64,000 nucleotides of DNA from JAEUHZ01 sp964552795. GTDB lineage: Bacteria > Planctomycetota > UBA1135 > GCA-002686595. The position numbers and the translations under genes were made by a program. Shown here piece after piece: positions 24,027 through 33,764 of this stretch; positions within the stretch are counted from its first letter, which is position 1, and each line of letters starts with the position of its first letter. The notes below the pieces were generated by a model. It was not told where the DNA came from and searched no databases. It saw only the letters and a program-made list of their open reading frames with translations. The stretch is taken from positions 186,001-250,000 of the forward strand of contig CAZKIO010000001.1 of assembly GCA_964552795.1 (NCBI GenBank), in the 5' to 3' direction.

Positions 24027-24257
24027 GTGGTCTCCCAGTACGACAGGCGCTACCAGCTCCTGATCCGGCGCCTGCGAGAGGCGCGCCTCGAAGCAGGCCT
24101 CACCCAAGTGCAGGTCGCCAAGCGCCTGGGGCTGCGACAGCCACTCGTCTCCCGGATGGAGTCGGGCGAGCGGAAGATCGACCCGATCGAGTTCGCCGAG
24201 CTGTGCAAGCTGTACGGCAAGGGGGCGCGGTACTTCGTGGCGGACCTGCCGATGTGA
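24027..24257 (+). CDS. XRE-family HTH regulator
   Basis: 76 residues, GTG start. It is a complete Cro/CI-type HTH: LREARLEAGLTQVQVAKRLGLRQPLVSRMESGERKIDPIEFAEL, with nothing else. Such single-domain proteins act as repressors or antitoxins. No toxin gene is adjacent; the next item is a truncated nuclease remnant on the other strand. It may be a leftover regulator of the island. Confidence 0.85.
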   Translation: MVSQYDRRYQLLIRRLREARLEAGLTQVQVAKRLGLRQPLVSRMESGERKIDPIEFAELCKLYGKGARYFVADLPM

Positions 24258-24288
24258 CCCTCTTCGGTCCAGCGAGGGACGTTCCGGG

Positions 24289-24552
24289 CTACCGATTCGC
24301 CCGGAGCCAGGCGAGCACGTCGCGCATCGCCTCCACGTCCACGCGGTTGTAGCTCTCGATCTGCCGCATGAGCTCGAGGTCGCGCATCGAGCAGGCGAGT
24401 CGTCGAGCCTCGGCGTCGCACCACCAGGCCCCGACCATCGCGCCCATACCGTCGGCGACACCGTCGGGCCAGTCGGTCCCGATCAGCCCGGCGGCGTGCA
24501 TCGCCTTCGCGATCGCCTTCAGGCCGAACCCGAACGCGCCGCGCACGGTCAC
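24289..24552 (-). pseudogene. Truncated RNase H-like (TM0106/YprB-type) nuclease remnant
   Basis: 87 codons from a GTG that is preceded in frame by a stop one codon upstream. The sequence FGFGLKAIAKAM...GMGAMVGAWWCDAEARR...QIESYNRVDVEAMRDVLAWLR matches the C-terminal end of the RNase H-like domain found in RecB-type putative nucleases (YN-x-x-D motif). The N-terminal catalytic acidic residues are missing. It is best read as a decayed fragment within the island. Confidence 0.6.
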
Positions 24553-24567
24553 GGGTTACTCCCAAGC

Positions 24568-24996
24568 TCAGTTCCGGAGAGTATCCCTGGTCATGAACCC
24601 AGCCCTGCCAACATGCTGTCCGCTCTCAACTCGAATCTTGGCCAGGGATGTCCACATGGTCGCGAACGGATCCAGGACCCTTACCGAGGTTCCAGCGTCT
24701 AGCACAAAGACCTGGCCGGAAAGGAGCAGCGCAGCGCGCCCAATCTTGTCATCCGCTCGGTTGGCCTCGTTCAGTTTCTCCAGGGCGTCCTCATTACCGA
24801 ACACGACTCCATCCGCCTTCAAGACGATGATGTCGCCTGGCTTCAAAGTTCGCGCCGCTGGCGTGTTCGAATGTGCGTCGCCTATAGTTCGTGATGATGA
24901 TGAATGGTTGCAGGGCCCCGCGATTAGGAGAAACAGAAAGAGGCCAACGCAGGCAAGACATCCGACACCTCCTATCTGACTGGGGTTGCTTGCCAT
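24568..24996 (-). CDS. Small membrane-anchored or lipoprotein-like unknown
   Basis: 142 residues from the ATG at 24996, with AAGGTGA upstream. The N-terminus has a hydrophobic segment GGVGCLACVGLFLFLLIAGPC that could be a membrane anchor or lipoprotein signal. The soluble part (RTLKPGDIIVLKADGVVFGNEDALEKLNE...) looks like a small beta-rich domain (GRAALLLSGQVFVLDAGTSVRVLD). Codon use is less GC-rich than neighbours. No family recognised. Confidence 0.6.
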   Translation of the reverse strand: MASNPSQIGGVGCLACVGLFLFLLIAGPCNHSSSSRTIGDAHSNTPAARTLKPGDIIVLKADGVVFGNEDALEKLNEANRADDKIGRAALLLSGQVFVLDAGTSVRVLDPFATMWTSLAKIRVESGQHVGRAGFMTRDTLRN

Positions 24997-25344
24997 CAAG
25001 TCACCTTCATCATGTGCACGTACGCCGATGATCGCGGCCAGGTCTCCCCGGTGCCTACGCGCGTCTTCGTCCATTCATGGGTGGAACAGGGTGTCGCGCT
25101 ACCGAGCAGGTCGGCGGTGAACACGGGCGGGCAGTCACGCGGCATGGCAAGGACTCCATGTGTGTGCGAGTGGGGAAGCTCGCGGTTCCGCCGCCTGCGC
25201 AGCGGACTCCGCTCGGGCACTGTACGCCCTATCAGCATTCCGCGGGAGTCGAGCGATGCGCGGTCCGAATTGCCTGGATGCAGGGGTGTCTCGACTACGA
25301 GCCGTTTCTCCGAGGGTCCGGTCCCGGCAATCGACTGCTCCGTG
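24997..25344. other. Intergenic region upstream of IS66 remnant
   Basis: Frames in this stretch have no recognisable similarity. The + strand frame that continues into the transposase remnant (from 25012) is not IS66-like before ~25345, so it is probably junction sequence created by deletion. I see no intact terminal inverted repeat of an IS element here. Confidence 0.4.
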
Positions 25345-25878
25345 GAGATGGGTGAGCTGTACTCGCTGGAGCGGCAGACAGAGGAGGAGTGCCTCTCGCC
25401 CGTGGCGATCTGCGAGTTGCGCCGGGCGGAGGCACTACCCCGGCTCGTGCGCCTGCGAGACTGGTTGGTCGTGACGCGCACGAAGGTGCTCGACAAGGGG
25501 CAGCTCGCGAAGGGGATCGACTACGCGCTGACCCACTGGGGGGCCCTCACGCGCTACTGCGAGCACGGGCGGCTGGATATCGACAACAACGCCGCCGAGC
25601 GGGCCCTGCGGGTGGTGGCGATCGGTCGCAAGAACTGGATCTTCTTCGGGAACGAGCGCGGCGGGGAGGCCGCGGCCGTGATCTACAGCCTGCTCGCGAC
25701 GTGCAAGGAGCACGACGTCGAGCCGCGCACGTACCTGCGGGACGTGCTCCTGAGGATCGCCAAGGCAGGGGACGTGCGCGACCTCACGCCCTATGGCTGG
25801 AAAGCTCGCTGGCAGCCGGTCGTCGAGGACCACCGCGCCAGCATCCTCGAGCGGCTTGCCCTTCGGGCGGACGCCTGA
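25345..25878 (+). pseudogene. IS66-family transposase, C-terminal remnant
   Basis: About 177 codons corresponding to the C-terminal third of IS66 TnpC. The conserved block RLDIDNNAAERALRVVAIGRKNWIFFGNERGGE is present (given here in parts: DIDNNAAERALR, GRKNWIFFG), then AAVIYSLLATCKEHDVEP, TYLRDVLLRI and the terminal DLTPYGWK. The first two catalytic acidic residues and the zinc-finger/HTH N-terminus are absent, as are the accessory tnpA/tnpB genes. It cannot transpose on its own. Confidence 0.85.
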
Positions 25879-25881
25879 GCC

Positions 25882-26138
25882 TGGCAGGTCCCGGCTGCCA
25901 GCAGTTGCCACTGCCAGCATGTGCCAGCGGCTGCCAAGACCCCCCGGAAACCGACATCTGGTGGCAGCCGCTGGCAACGGATGGCGTCTCCTGACGCTTA
26001 CGTTTGCACTCGATGTTGCACTCGCTCCTGGCCGTTCCAGTCGTCTCCTGTCATCTCCTGGCACTCTCGCGGGAAACGGCCCAGCTCGGCACGGAAGCTG
26101 CGACCAGGCGCCAGGAGACGCCAGGAAGCGCCAGGAGA
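25882..26138. repeat. Cluster of short direct and inverted repeats next to tRNA-Arg
   Basis: A perfect 15-bp inverted repeat TGCCAGCGGCTGCCA (25922-25936) / TGGCAGCCGCTGGCA (25962-25976) is surrounded by further TGCCA/TGGCA copies from 25882. Nearer the tRNA, TCTCCTG occurs at 25987-25993, 26044-26050 and 26054-26060. Its inverse CAGGAGA occurs at 26112-26118 and 26132-26138, with CGCCAGGA repeated every 10 bases from 26109. This is the layout of integrase arm-type sites or of an island end adjoining a tRNA 3' end. Confidence 0.5.
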
Positions 26139-26160
26139 GGCCAAACTGGCCCCGGAAGGG

Positions 26161-26237
26161 TGGTACGCCCGACAGGATTCGAACCTGTGGCCTGCGGCTC
26201 CGGAAACCGCCGCTCTATCCAGCTGAGCTACGGGCGC
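26161..26237 (-). tRNA. tRNA-Arg(CCG), CCA encoded
   Basis: On the minus strand the gene reads from 26237 to 26161. The acceptor stem GCGCCCG pairs with CGGGCGT. The D-arm is GCTC-AGCTGGATA-GAGC. The anticodon stem-loop GCGGT-TTCCGGA-GCCGC has anticodon CCG (reads CGG, Arg). The T-arm is ACAGG-TTCGAAT-CCTGT, with discriminator A and CCA. All stems form. Its 3' end faces the island to the left, as expected for an integration target. Confidence 0.95.
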
Positions 26238-26451
26238 GAACGAGGGGCGGCAGTCTAGCAGCGGCCCGCGGCACCCGCACCGCTCGCCCGGCACGCGCCC
26301 GCCGCGGGCGCTCCAGGGGTCCGCTGAGCGGCGCCTCATCCGGCCCGGCCCGACCGAAAACCGGTTACCTTGACCATTCTCGAAGGTTGGGCTTACCCTG
26401 AGCCTGGACGCGCGGATCCTCCGCGCGCCGCTGCGGTCTCGGAGGCGAGTC

Positions 26452-27402
26452 ATGGCCCGAGGAAATGCGGAATCGGTCGACCGGTGCGCGGGCACCTGGG
26501 CGCCGCTGGCATTGGCGGCGGCATCCGCGTTGGCGCTCTCGTTCGCGCTGGGCGGGGAACGCCGGCTCGAAGCGGGCGGCGGACTGGCCGACGACGGCGA
26601 CGGCGACTTCCTCGTGGACGCGCAGGAGAAGGTGCTCGGCACGTCGCGCTTCCATGCCGACTCCGACGCCGACGGGTACAGCGACCTCGAGGAGCTCGCG
26701 CGCAACACGTCGCCGATCTCGTGGCACGAGGCGCCCGCTCCCGGGCGCCCGACCACCGTCGGGATGACGGCGCACGGCGGGCTGGACGGCAAGATCCACA
26801 TCCTCGCGGCGGTCTACACGACCGACATGTCGCTCGCGGAGACCTCGGTCCGGTTCGGCTTCCAGACCGAGCGGCGTGTCGCGCCGCTGCGCAACGACTG
26901 GGTGGCCCAGAACTCGAATTCGTTCGTCACGACGGCCGCGGGCGGGCATGCGCTCCTCGCGTTGATCGACCTGCGCGTCGATCCGGCGGCGATCCACAAC
27001 CAGGGCCGCGTCTCGATCTTCGCCACGACGTCGATCGTGGGTTCGGGGGTCGTGCAGGCGGCCGCGTTCGTCCACTTGCTCAGCATCGACGGGACCGTCG
27101 TGCTGGCCATGCCGTCGCCGCGCACGGACGTGATGCTGACGTCGGGGCTGGTGCAGTCGCCGGGCGCGACCCTGTACGTTCCGCTGCCGGTCGGCGGGGG
27201 CAGCGTGCCCGCGAGCTGGTCGGCCGGCGAGATCTGTTTCCAGCGCTCGATGCCCGTGGCGGTGAACGGTGCGGTCCTCACGCAGGAGGTGGTCTCGGCC
27301 GACTGTCTCAACGGGTGGGACGGGTACTGTCCGCCCAGTTGCACCTCGACGGTCGGTTCGACCTACGCCACCGTCGACGTCATCGGCCTCATCGGGGGGT
27401 AG
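26452..27402 (+). CDS. Secreted protein with EF-hand/thrombospondin-3-like calcium loops
   Basis: 316 residues, ATG 8 bases after GGAGG. An N-terminal hydrophobic segment (WAPLALAAASALALSFAL) is a signal or anchor. Calcium loops follow: DDGDGDFLVDAQE and DSDADGYSDLEE (about residues 47-80), typical of secreted planctomycete proteins. The remaining ~220 residues are beta-rich and end with a Cys-containing stretch (DCLNGWDGYCPPSC). It is likely exported and calcium-stabilised; the partner is unknown. It stands alone between the tRNA and the sigma factor operon. Confidence 0.75.
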   Translation: MARGNAESVDRCAGTWAPLALAAASALALSFALGGERRLEAGGGLADDGDGDFLVDAQEKVLGTSRFHADSDADGYSDLEELARNTSPISWHEAPAPGRPTTVGMTAHGGLDGKIHILAAVYTTDMSLAETSVRFGFQTERRVAPLRNDWVAQNSNSFVTTAAGGHALLALIDLRVDPAAIHNQGRVSIFATTSIVGSGVVQAAAFVHLLSIDGTVVLAMPSPRTDVMLTSGLVQSPGATLYVPLPVGGGSVPASWSAGEICFQRSMPVAVNGAVLTQEVVSADCLNGWDGYCPPSCTSTVGSTYATVDVIGLIGG

Positions 27403-27600
27403 CGCGCGGTCCAACCGGATGCGGGACGCGGCGGCAGGCCGGCGGGGCCGAGGAGTTTGCATTTTTGCCCCGGCCGCCGTCCGGGCCGGCGGTACCGTGA
27501 AACCCCCTCCCGTGCGCATCCTGTTCAGGATCTCGCAACCGGGCGGGTGGGACGGAACCGGGCCCCTTCGCCATCCGTCGATACCTTGAGAGCCCCGCGG

Positions 27601-28206
27601 ATGAAGCCCGACCCCGATCGCGAACTCGTTTCCGCGTGCCAGCGCGCGCCCGCGACCGGCCTGGAGGGGTCCTTCCGGCAGCTCTACGAGCAGTACAAGG
27701 ACCGCGTCTACAGCGTCTGCTACCGCATCACGGGCAACGCCACGGACGCCCTGGACGCCTCGCAGGAGACCTTCGGGATCCTGTTCCGCAAGGTCCGCGA
27801 GTTCCGCTTCGAGTCCAAGTTCTCGAGCTGGGTCTACCGCATCGCGGTGAACGCCGCGATCGACCACAAGCGCCGCTCGGCCGCCCGCTGGCTGCCTTCG
27901 CTGGACAGCACGTCGGACGTGAACTCCGACGCCGTGCGCCTCGAGGTCCCGGATGACCACACCGAGGCGCCCGTGCACGCCGCGACGCGTCACGAGCTCG
28001 AGGCCGAGATCCAGGCCGCGATCGTGCGCCTCTCGCCGAAGATGCGCGCGATCATCGTGCTGCGCTACGTCGAGGGCCTCTCGTACGAGGAGGTCGCGGA
28101 GGCGCTCCAGATCTCGCTCGGCACCGTCAAGTCCCGCCTTTCCCGCGCGCACGAGGCGCTCGACCGCGAGCTGACGCCGATCCTGGATCGGCACTACCTG
28201 CACTGA
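27601..28206 (+). CDS. ECF RNA polymerase sigma factor
   Basis: 201 residues from the ATG at 27601. Region 2 (FRQLYEQYKDRVYSVCYRITGNATDALDASQETF, about residues 24-58) binds core and the -10 element; region 4 (LSPKMRAIIVLRYVEGLSYEEVAEALQISLGTVKSRLSRA) binds the -35 element. No region 3 or 1 is present, as expected of the ECF class. It is followed after 3 bases by an anti-sigma gene and then a lipoprotein, so it forms an envelope-sensing operon. Confidence 0.95.
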   Translation: MKPDPDRELVSACQRAPATGLEGSFRQLYEQYKDRVYSVCYRITGNATDALDASQETFGILFRKVREFRFESKFSSWVYRIAVNAAIDHKRRSAARWLPSLDSTSDVNSDAVRLEVPDDHTEAPVHAATRHELEAEIQAAIVRLSPKMRAIIVLRYVEGLSYEEVAEALQISLGTVKSRLSRAHEALDRELTPILDRHYLH

Positions 28207-28209
28207 GCC

Positions 28210-28896
28210 ATGGACCGGGCCTGCCACGATCACCTGCAACGCATCCTCGCGATCGCCGAGTCCGGCGCCGCCGTGGAGGACGAGCATCTGGGCGCCTGCC
28301 CGGCCTGCCGCGCGGCCCTCGCGCGCCGGATGCGCCAGATCGAGGCGGTGCGCGGGCTCGCGCGGGTCGCCGCGCCGGCGGCCCTCGACGGGCACGTCGT
28401 GGCGGCGACGCACGCCGGCCAGCGTCAGGAACGCGCCATTCGCGCGCTGCGGTCCCTCGGCCGGCTGCGCGCGCCCGCGGGCCTGGCGCAGCGCATGAAC
28501 GCGCTCCCCGCGCCGGCGGTCCTCGACCGCCTGGTGAGCGAGGAGCTGGCCGACCTCAGCAAGGCCACCTCGCGCCGCTTCCTCGCCCGCCTCGCGCCGC
28601 TGCGCGCTCCCGACGAGCTGCGCCGCCGCGTCCTGGCGTGGCGCGACGCCCCGCGTATCCCCCGCGCGGCCCTCGGGATCTTTGCCGCCGCGCTCCTGCT
28701 CGCGATCGGGGCTCTGGTGTTCGTCCAGCGCGATCGTCAAGGTACGGGCGCAAGGGGCCCCGAAGGCCCGCGCACCGTCCTGGTCCTCCAGCGCGTCGAT
28801 TCGATCCGCGATCTCGACCCCGTCGCCGGCCAACTGCTGGCCGGCGTGTCCGGAGGCTTCGTCGACGCGCAGCGCCTGCACCGGGAGGGACTGTGA
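28210..28896 (+). CDS. Anti-sigma factor with zinc-binding (ZAS-type) motif
   Basis: 228 residues. An H-x3-C-x2-C motif (H26, C30, C33) marks the zinc-binding anti-sigma domain. A single transmembrane helix lies near residues 155-175 (AALGIFAAALLLAIGALVFV), with a short extracytoplasmic tail. The middle carries three similar 'LRAPxxLxxR' helical segments, suggesting internal duplication. It sequesters the upstream ECF sigma at the membrane. Its stop overlaps the next gene by GTGA. Confidence 0.85.
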   Translation: MDRACHDHLQRILAIAESGAAVEDEHLGACPACRAALARRMRQIEAVRGLARVAAPAALDGHVVAATHAGQRQERAIRALRSLGRLRAPAGLAQRMNALPAPAVLDRLVSEELADLSKATSRRFLARLAPLRAPDELRRRVLAWRDAPRIPRAALGIFAAALLLAIGALVFVQRDRQGTGARGPEGPRTVLVLQRVDSIRDLDPVAGQLLAGVSGGFVDAQRLHREGL

Positions 28897-29897
28897 TCCC
28901 CGCCCGGATCCACGCGCGCGCCGCGCTGCTGGCGTTGGCGCTGTGCGCCGCGGCCTGCGGCGGCGGATCGGTGTCCGCGCCGCCCTCGGGGACGATCGCG
29001 TCCGTGACGGCTCCGCCGTTCCTGTCGCTCGTGCCGGACGCGCCCGAACGCGTCGAGCACACCGGGCGCCGGCGCATCACGTACGACTTCGAGGTCGGAG
29101 GGTTCCTGCAGCGCCTCCAATACGAGGAAGACGTCGCGGCCGACGGCCAGGGCCACTACGCGATCCTGCCCGTCGCGGTCACCGAACCCCCGATGACGCA
29201 ACCCCAGCGCGAGATCTTCCTCGAGATCCAGCGCGCGCGGCAGTCGTTCTTCTTCAAGTACCGCGATCCGCGGATCCGCAACCTGTCGCTGTTCCTCGAG
29301 AACCACTCGGTCGAACTCCTGCCGGCCACGACGCCGATCGCCGGCGTCGACTGCGCGGAGATCCTGGTGCGCGCCCAGGGCAGCGCCAAGGCGCTCAGCC
29401 GCCTGGCGATCGATCCACAAACCGGCCTCGTCCTGCGCTCGATCGAGTTCGACGAGCTCGATCGACCCGTGACGACGATCGAGTTCCTGTCGCTCGCCTA
29501 CGCGCCGCCGTCGCCGGCGACGCAGTACTTCACCGAGCCGTATCCGGGCACTCCGCTCGCGACCGCCTCCCTCGCCGCCGGGATCCACCCCGTCACGCCG
29601 CAGGTCCTGCCCGCGGGTTTCCGCGAGCTGTCGGCGGACACGTTCACGTTCCAGCAGAGCCAGTACATCCGGCGCGTGTACGGCAACGGCATCGAGAACC
29701 TGTTCCTGCTGCAGAAGCGGTCGCTGGGCCCGAACGGCCAGCCGCTGCCGCTCGAGATCTCCGGGCAGGGGACCGTGCGCGTCGCGCAGGTCGGCCCGTG
29801 GCGCATGGCGGAGCTGATCCAGGGCCCGCGCAGCATCTTCCTGCTCGGCAAGATCACCGAGAGCGAAGTGCTGCAGATCCTGCAGTCCGCGTTCTGA
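28893..29897 (+). CDS. Lipoprotein of the sigma operon, possibly RseB/MucB-like in role
   Basis: 334 residues from the GTG at 28893. The signal peptide ends in a lipobox (ALCAAAC near residue 22). Beta-rich segments (RRITYDFEVGGFLQRLQYEEDV, SLFLENHSVELLPATTPIAGVDCAEILVRA, GLVLRSIEFDELDRPVTTIEFLSL) match the general plan of RseB/LolA-like lipid-sensing folds. In the second half, FRELSADTFTFQQSQYIRRVYGNGIENLFLLQKR followed by GQGTVRVAQVGPWRMAELIQGP resembles the small MucB C-domain. Function as an anti-sigma co-regulator is inferred from operon order. Confidence 0.65.
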   Translation: MIPARIHARAALLALALCAAACGGGSVSAPPSGTIASVTAPPFLSLVPDAPERVEHTGRRRITYDFEVGGFLQRLQYEEDVAADGQGHYAILPVAVTEPPMTQPQREIFLEIQRARQSFFFKYRDPRIRNLSLFLENHSVELLPATTPIAGVDCAEILVRAQGSAKALSRLAIDPQTGLVLRSIEFDELDRPVTTIEFLSLAYAPPSPATQYFTEPYPGTPLATASLAAGIHPVTPQVLPAGFRELSADTFTFQQSQYIRRVYGNGIENLFLLQKRSLGPNGQPLPLEISGQGTVRVAQVGPWRMAELIQGPRSIFLLGKITESEVLQILQSAF

Positions 29898-29980
29898 GCG
29901 CGGGGATCCGCGGGCGCCGCCGTCCGTCCGCCGCGCGGATCGTGGGATAGGCTTGGTTGGCGACCAGACCGCCCCCCACC

Positions 29981-30442
29981 ATGAGCAACAGCCCGCAGGA
30001 AGAACCGTTTTCCGAGTCCAACCTCGAATCGCCCGAGTACCGCGAGCGGCTCATGCGCAAGCTGAACTGCCTGATCGCCGTGCTCGAGGTCGCGACCACC
30101 AAGGTCAAGGCCAGCATGGCGAACCCTCAGGCGGACCTGGAGCGCCTCGGGCGCGTGCGCGCGAACCTGCAGAGCACGCTGGCGGTCTGCATGCAGGCGC
30201 GTTCGGCGCTGGAGCGGCGCGAGGCCCTTCCGCGCGGCCTCCAGGACGAGCTGGCCCAGGCTGTGCGCGAGGAGGCTGCCGAGCCCGCCGCCCAGCCGCG
30301 CCGCAACCGCCCGCGGGCCAGCGCCCCCCTGGAAACCGCTTCCGAGGCCGAGCGCGCCAAGTTCGAGGTGCTGCCGCCGATCGAGACCAAGGACCTGGCG
30401 GCCGTCGACCTCGAGAGCCTGATGCGCCAGCTCCTGGGCTGA
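29981..30442 (+). CDS. Small helical protein, unknown
   Basis: 153 residues from the ATG at 29981; the frame is open upstream to a TTG at 29957. It is helical and acidic at both ends: SPEYRERLMRKLNCLIAVLEVATTKVKASMANP, then a long helix around ADLERLGRVRANLQSTLAVCMQARSALER, and a C-terminal EVLPPIETKDLAAVDLESLMRQLL. No membrane segment or known domain. It stands alone, followed by ~170 non-coding bases and the convergent MoxR gene. Confidence 0.65.
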   Translation: MSNSPQEEPFSESNLESPEYRERLMRKLNCLIAVLEVATTKVKASMANPQADLERLGRVRANLQSTLAVCMQARSALERREALPRGLQDELAQAVREEAAEPAAQPRRNRPRASAPLETASEAERAKFEVLPPIETKDLAAVDLESLMRQLLG

Positions 30443-30611
30443 GAGCCTGTGAAGGAACCGGGGACGCCCGGCATGCTCACCCGGAGAGGCCCCGGCTGCG
30501 TTGCGACTCCTCCGAGGATTGCAGGCGAATCCGCGTCGTCGTCGCGCCTTGCCGGGACGTCTCTGGGCGGCCCTGCCAGGCATCCCCGATTCCTGCACGA
30601 GCTCTGAGCGG

Positions 30612-31591
<980 letters not shown>

Positions 31592-31595
<4 letters not shown>

Positions 31596-32290
31596 GCCGC
31601 CAGCCCCAGCGTCCAGGAGAGCAGGTCCGGGAGGTTCGTGACGCGCGGCACGCCCGCGCCGGCGCGCTGCGCCGCGTGGTCGACCAGCACGGCGCGCAGC
31701 CCGGCGCGCCGCGCGCCCAGGACGTCCTTCTCCAGGTCGTCGCCGGCGTGCAGCGCCTCGTCGGGGCGCACGCGCGCCAGCTCCAGCGCGCGCTCGAACA
31801 GGTACGGGTCGGGCTTCTCGGCGCGCTCGATCGCCGAGCACAGCACGAAGTCGACGCGCTCGGCCACGCCCAGGCGCTCCAGGAGGCGCGGCAGGCGCGT
31901 GCTCCAGTTCGAGATGACGCCGACCCGCAGGCCGCGCGCGCGAACGCCGTCGAGCAGTTCGAGCGCGCCGGGCAGGAGCTCGAACGTCCCGGGATCGGAG
32001 AAGCGCGCGAACAGCGCGCGCGAGAGCTCGGGGAGCTCCTCGCGCGGGAGGCCCAGGTGCGTGTGGAAGATGCGCTCGATGTAGGCCTCGAACCAGCCGT
32101 CCGTGTAGCGGAACGCGCCCTCGATCGTCGCCGGCAGTTCGCCGTGCGCGCGGCGCATCAGGGTCTGCATCGCGTCCTCGTCCAGGCCGCGGCCGTGGGC
32201 GCGGGCGGCGGCGGCGTAGATCTCGAAGCGCGACGGGCGTTCGCGCACGAGCGTGTTGCCGATGTCGACGAAGAGGGCCTTGAGCGCCAT
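31592..32290 (-). CDS. HAD-superfamily hydrolase
   Basis: 232 residues from the ATG at 32290. Motif I is FVDIGNTLV (nucleophile Asp; the second acidic residue of DxD is replaced by Gly, as in some HDHD3-like members), motif II SNWS, motif III around K in AEKPDPYLF, and motif IV HAGDDLEKDVLGARRAG. A helical cap domain is inserted after motif I (type C1). Probably a phosphatase or dehalogenase-like enzyme; the missing second Asp may lower or alter phosphatase activity. Confidence 0.85.
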
Positions 32291-32433
32291 GGGGGCGTGT
32301 CCGGCCCCGAATCCTCGCAAATCCGGCGCCGGGCAGGAAACCCGGCCCGCGAGCCGATACACCAGTAGGCGCTCGCCGCGGCACGGCGGTGGGCGGGAAT
32401 GACGCTGGCGGGACCGGCAGGATCGGCGCAGGC

Positions 32434-33456
32434 ATGGTCAGGAACGAGAACAAGGTGCGGGTGGTGGTCGGCGTGCTGGCGCTCCTCACGTTGGCGGGCT
32501 GCCGCAGTTCGCGCTCCCGCGGGTTGCGTCCGGGCGAGCCGGACGCGCGCCTCGCTGCGCAAGCCAGCGAGCGCAAGGACTGGCGCCTGGCGGCGGACCG
32601 CTGGTGGTCCGTGTGGCTGGCGAGCGGCAGCACCGATCACCATGCCTGCGCGCAGGCGTCGCGCGCCCTGCTCGAGCTGGGCGACGCCGAGAGCGCCAGC
32701 AACCTGCTCGACCAGGGGCTCGCGCGGCACGCCGGCCGCGCCGAACTCCTGGAGCTGAAGGGGCGCGCGCTGACGAAGCTCGGGTTCCGGCGCGTGGCCG
32801 AGGAGTACTTCCAGCGCACGCTCGCCGCCGATCCCAAGCGCAGCGCGGCGCGCCTGGAGCTGGGCCGTCTGCGGCTCGACCTGGGCCTGGAGTCGGCCGC
32901 GGTGGCGCCGCTGCGCGAGTACCTGACGGAGACCGGCGGCGACGCGGAGAGTTGCGCGCTGCTGGCGCGCGCCCTGCGCGGGTCGGGCGATCTCTCCGGC
33001 GCGTACCTGGCCTGGCGCCAAGCATTCGACCTGGGGCCGCCCAAGGTCGAACAGCTCCTGTCCGCCGCGTCGCTGGCGCTCGATGCCGACGTGCGCGCCG
33101 CGCATCCCGATGCGCCCGCCACCTGCCGCGGCTGGCTGCAGCGCGCGATCGCGATGGACCCCCAGTGCACGCGCGCGCATTTCCAGCTCGGCCTGATCAG
33201 CCACGAGCTGGGCGCCTACGACCAGGCGATCGAGCACTACCGCCGCGCGGTGGAATCGGACCCCGCGTGCCTGATGGCGATCACGAACCTGGCGGTCCTG
33301 TACTCGGGGCGCGGCGACGAAGCGGGGACGCGCGACATGGTCGAGCGTGCCCTCAAGCTGGAGAAGGACTCCGACCGCCGCCGTGCGCTGGAGAACCTGC
33401 TCGAGCCGTTCCAGAAGCGCGAGCCGGGCGGCGCGGCCGGCGGCGAGCCGCCCTGA
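32434..33456 (+). CDS. TPR lipoprotein
   Basis: 340 residues from the ATG at 32434. The signal peptide ends with lipobox LTLAGC. Multiple TPR units follow (LLDQGLARHAGRAELLELKGRALTKLG, AEEYFQRTLAADPKRSAARLELGRL, HFQLGLISHELGAYDQAIEHYRRAVESDP, ITNLAVLYSGRGDEAGTRDMVERAL). It is likely an outer-membrane-associated scaffold. It is divergent from the HAD gene, and a short tandem repeat follows its stop. Confidence 0.85.
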   Translation: MVRNENKVRVVVGVLALLTLAGCRSSRSRGLRPGEPDARLAAQASERKDWRLAADRWWSVWLASGSTDHHACAQASRALLELGDAESASNLLDQGLARHAGRAELLELKGRALTKLGFRRVAEEYFQRTLAADPKRSAARLELGRLRLDLGLESAAVAPLREYLTETGGDAESCALLARALRGSGDLSGAYLAWRQAFDLGPPKVEQLLSAASLALDADVRAAHPDAPATCRGWLQRAIAMDPQCTRAHFQLGLISHELGAYDQAIEHYRRAVESDPACLMAITNLAVLYSGRGDEAGTRDMVERALKLEKDSDRRRALENLLEPFQKREPGGAAGGEPP

Positions 33457-33510
33457 CCGCCGGAGGCGAGCTGCTTCGACCGCCGGAGGCGAGCTGCTTC
33501 GACCGCCGGA
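33455..33510. repeat. 23-bp tandem repeat, 2.4 copies
   Basis: The unit GACCGCCGGAGGCGAGCTGCTTC (split here as GACCGCCGGAGG + CGAGCTGCTTC) occurs at 33455-33477 and 33478-33500, then a partial copy GACCGCCGGA at 33501-33510. It spans the gap between the TPR lipoprotein stop and the convergent small gene. Copies are identical, so the duplication is recent or conserved; it may vary in copy number. Confidence 0.8.
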
Positions 33511-33511
33511 A

Positions 33512-33751
33512 TCAGCGCCCGACGATCGCGTCGAGCGTGGCCTCGATCCGGCTCGTCAGCTCCTCCGCGAAGTCCTGGCCGAAGTCCATCGCGATCACGT
33601 CGATCTCCTCGAACATGTAGCGGCCGGTCGAGCGGCTGAACGGGATCCCGTACTCCCACTTGTTCCCGTCGGACGCGTGGATCACGACCTCGATCTGGTC
33701 GTCGCCCTCCACCTGCTGGACCGTGAACGACGTGACTTCGTAGTTGGACAT
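33512..33751 (-). CDS. Small conserved-looking protein, unknown
   Basis: 79 residues: MSNYEVTSFTVQQVEGDDQIEVVIHASDGNKWEYGIPFS and an acidic C-terminal helix (DFGQDFAEELTSRIEATLDAIVG). A small beta-then-alpha fold without membrane segment. It is 13 bases downstream of the methyltransferase gene on the same strand, so the two are probably co-transcribed. No family recognised. Confidence 0.65.
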   Translation of the reverse strand: MSNYEVTSFTVQQVEGDDQIEVVIHASDGNKWEYGIPFSRSTGRYMFEEIDVIAMDFGQDFAEELTSRIEATLDAIVGR

Positions 33752-33764
33752 CGGGGCAGGCAGC

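Noticed and set aside
25012..25344. N-terminal part of the IS66 transposase frame
   Set aside because: Sequence before ~25345 has no similarity to IS66 TnpC and probably represents joined unrelated DNA.
25882..26138. CRISPR array suggested by repeated TGCCA and CGCCAGGA motifs
   Set aside because: Repeats are under 16 bases, irregularly spaced and in both orientations; no spacers of uniform length and no cas genes.
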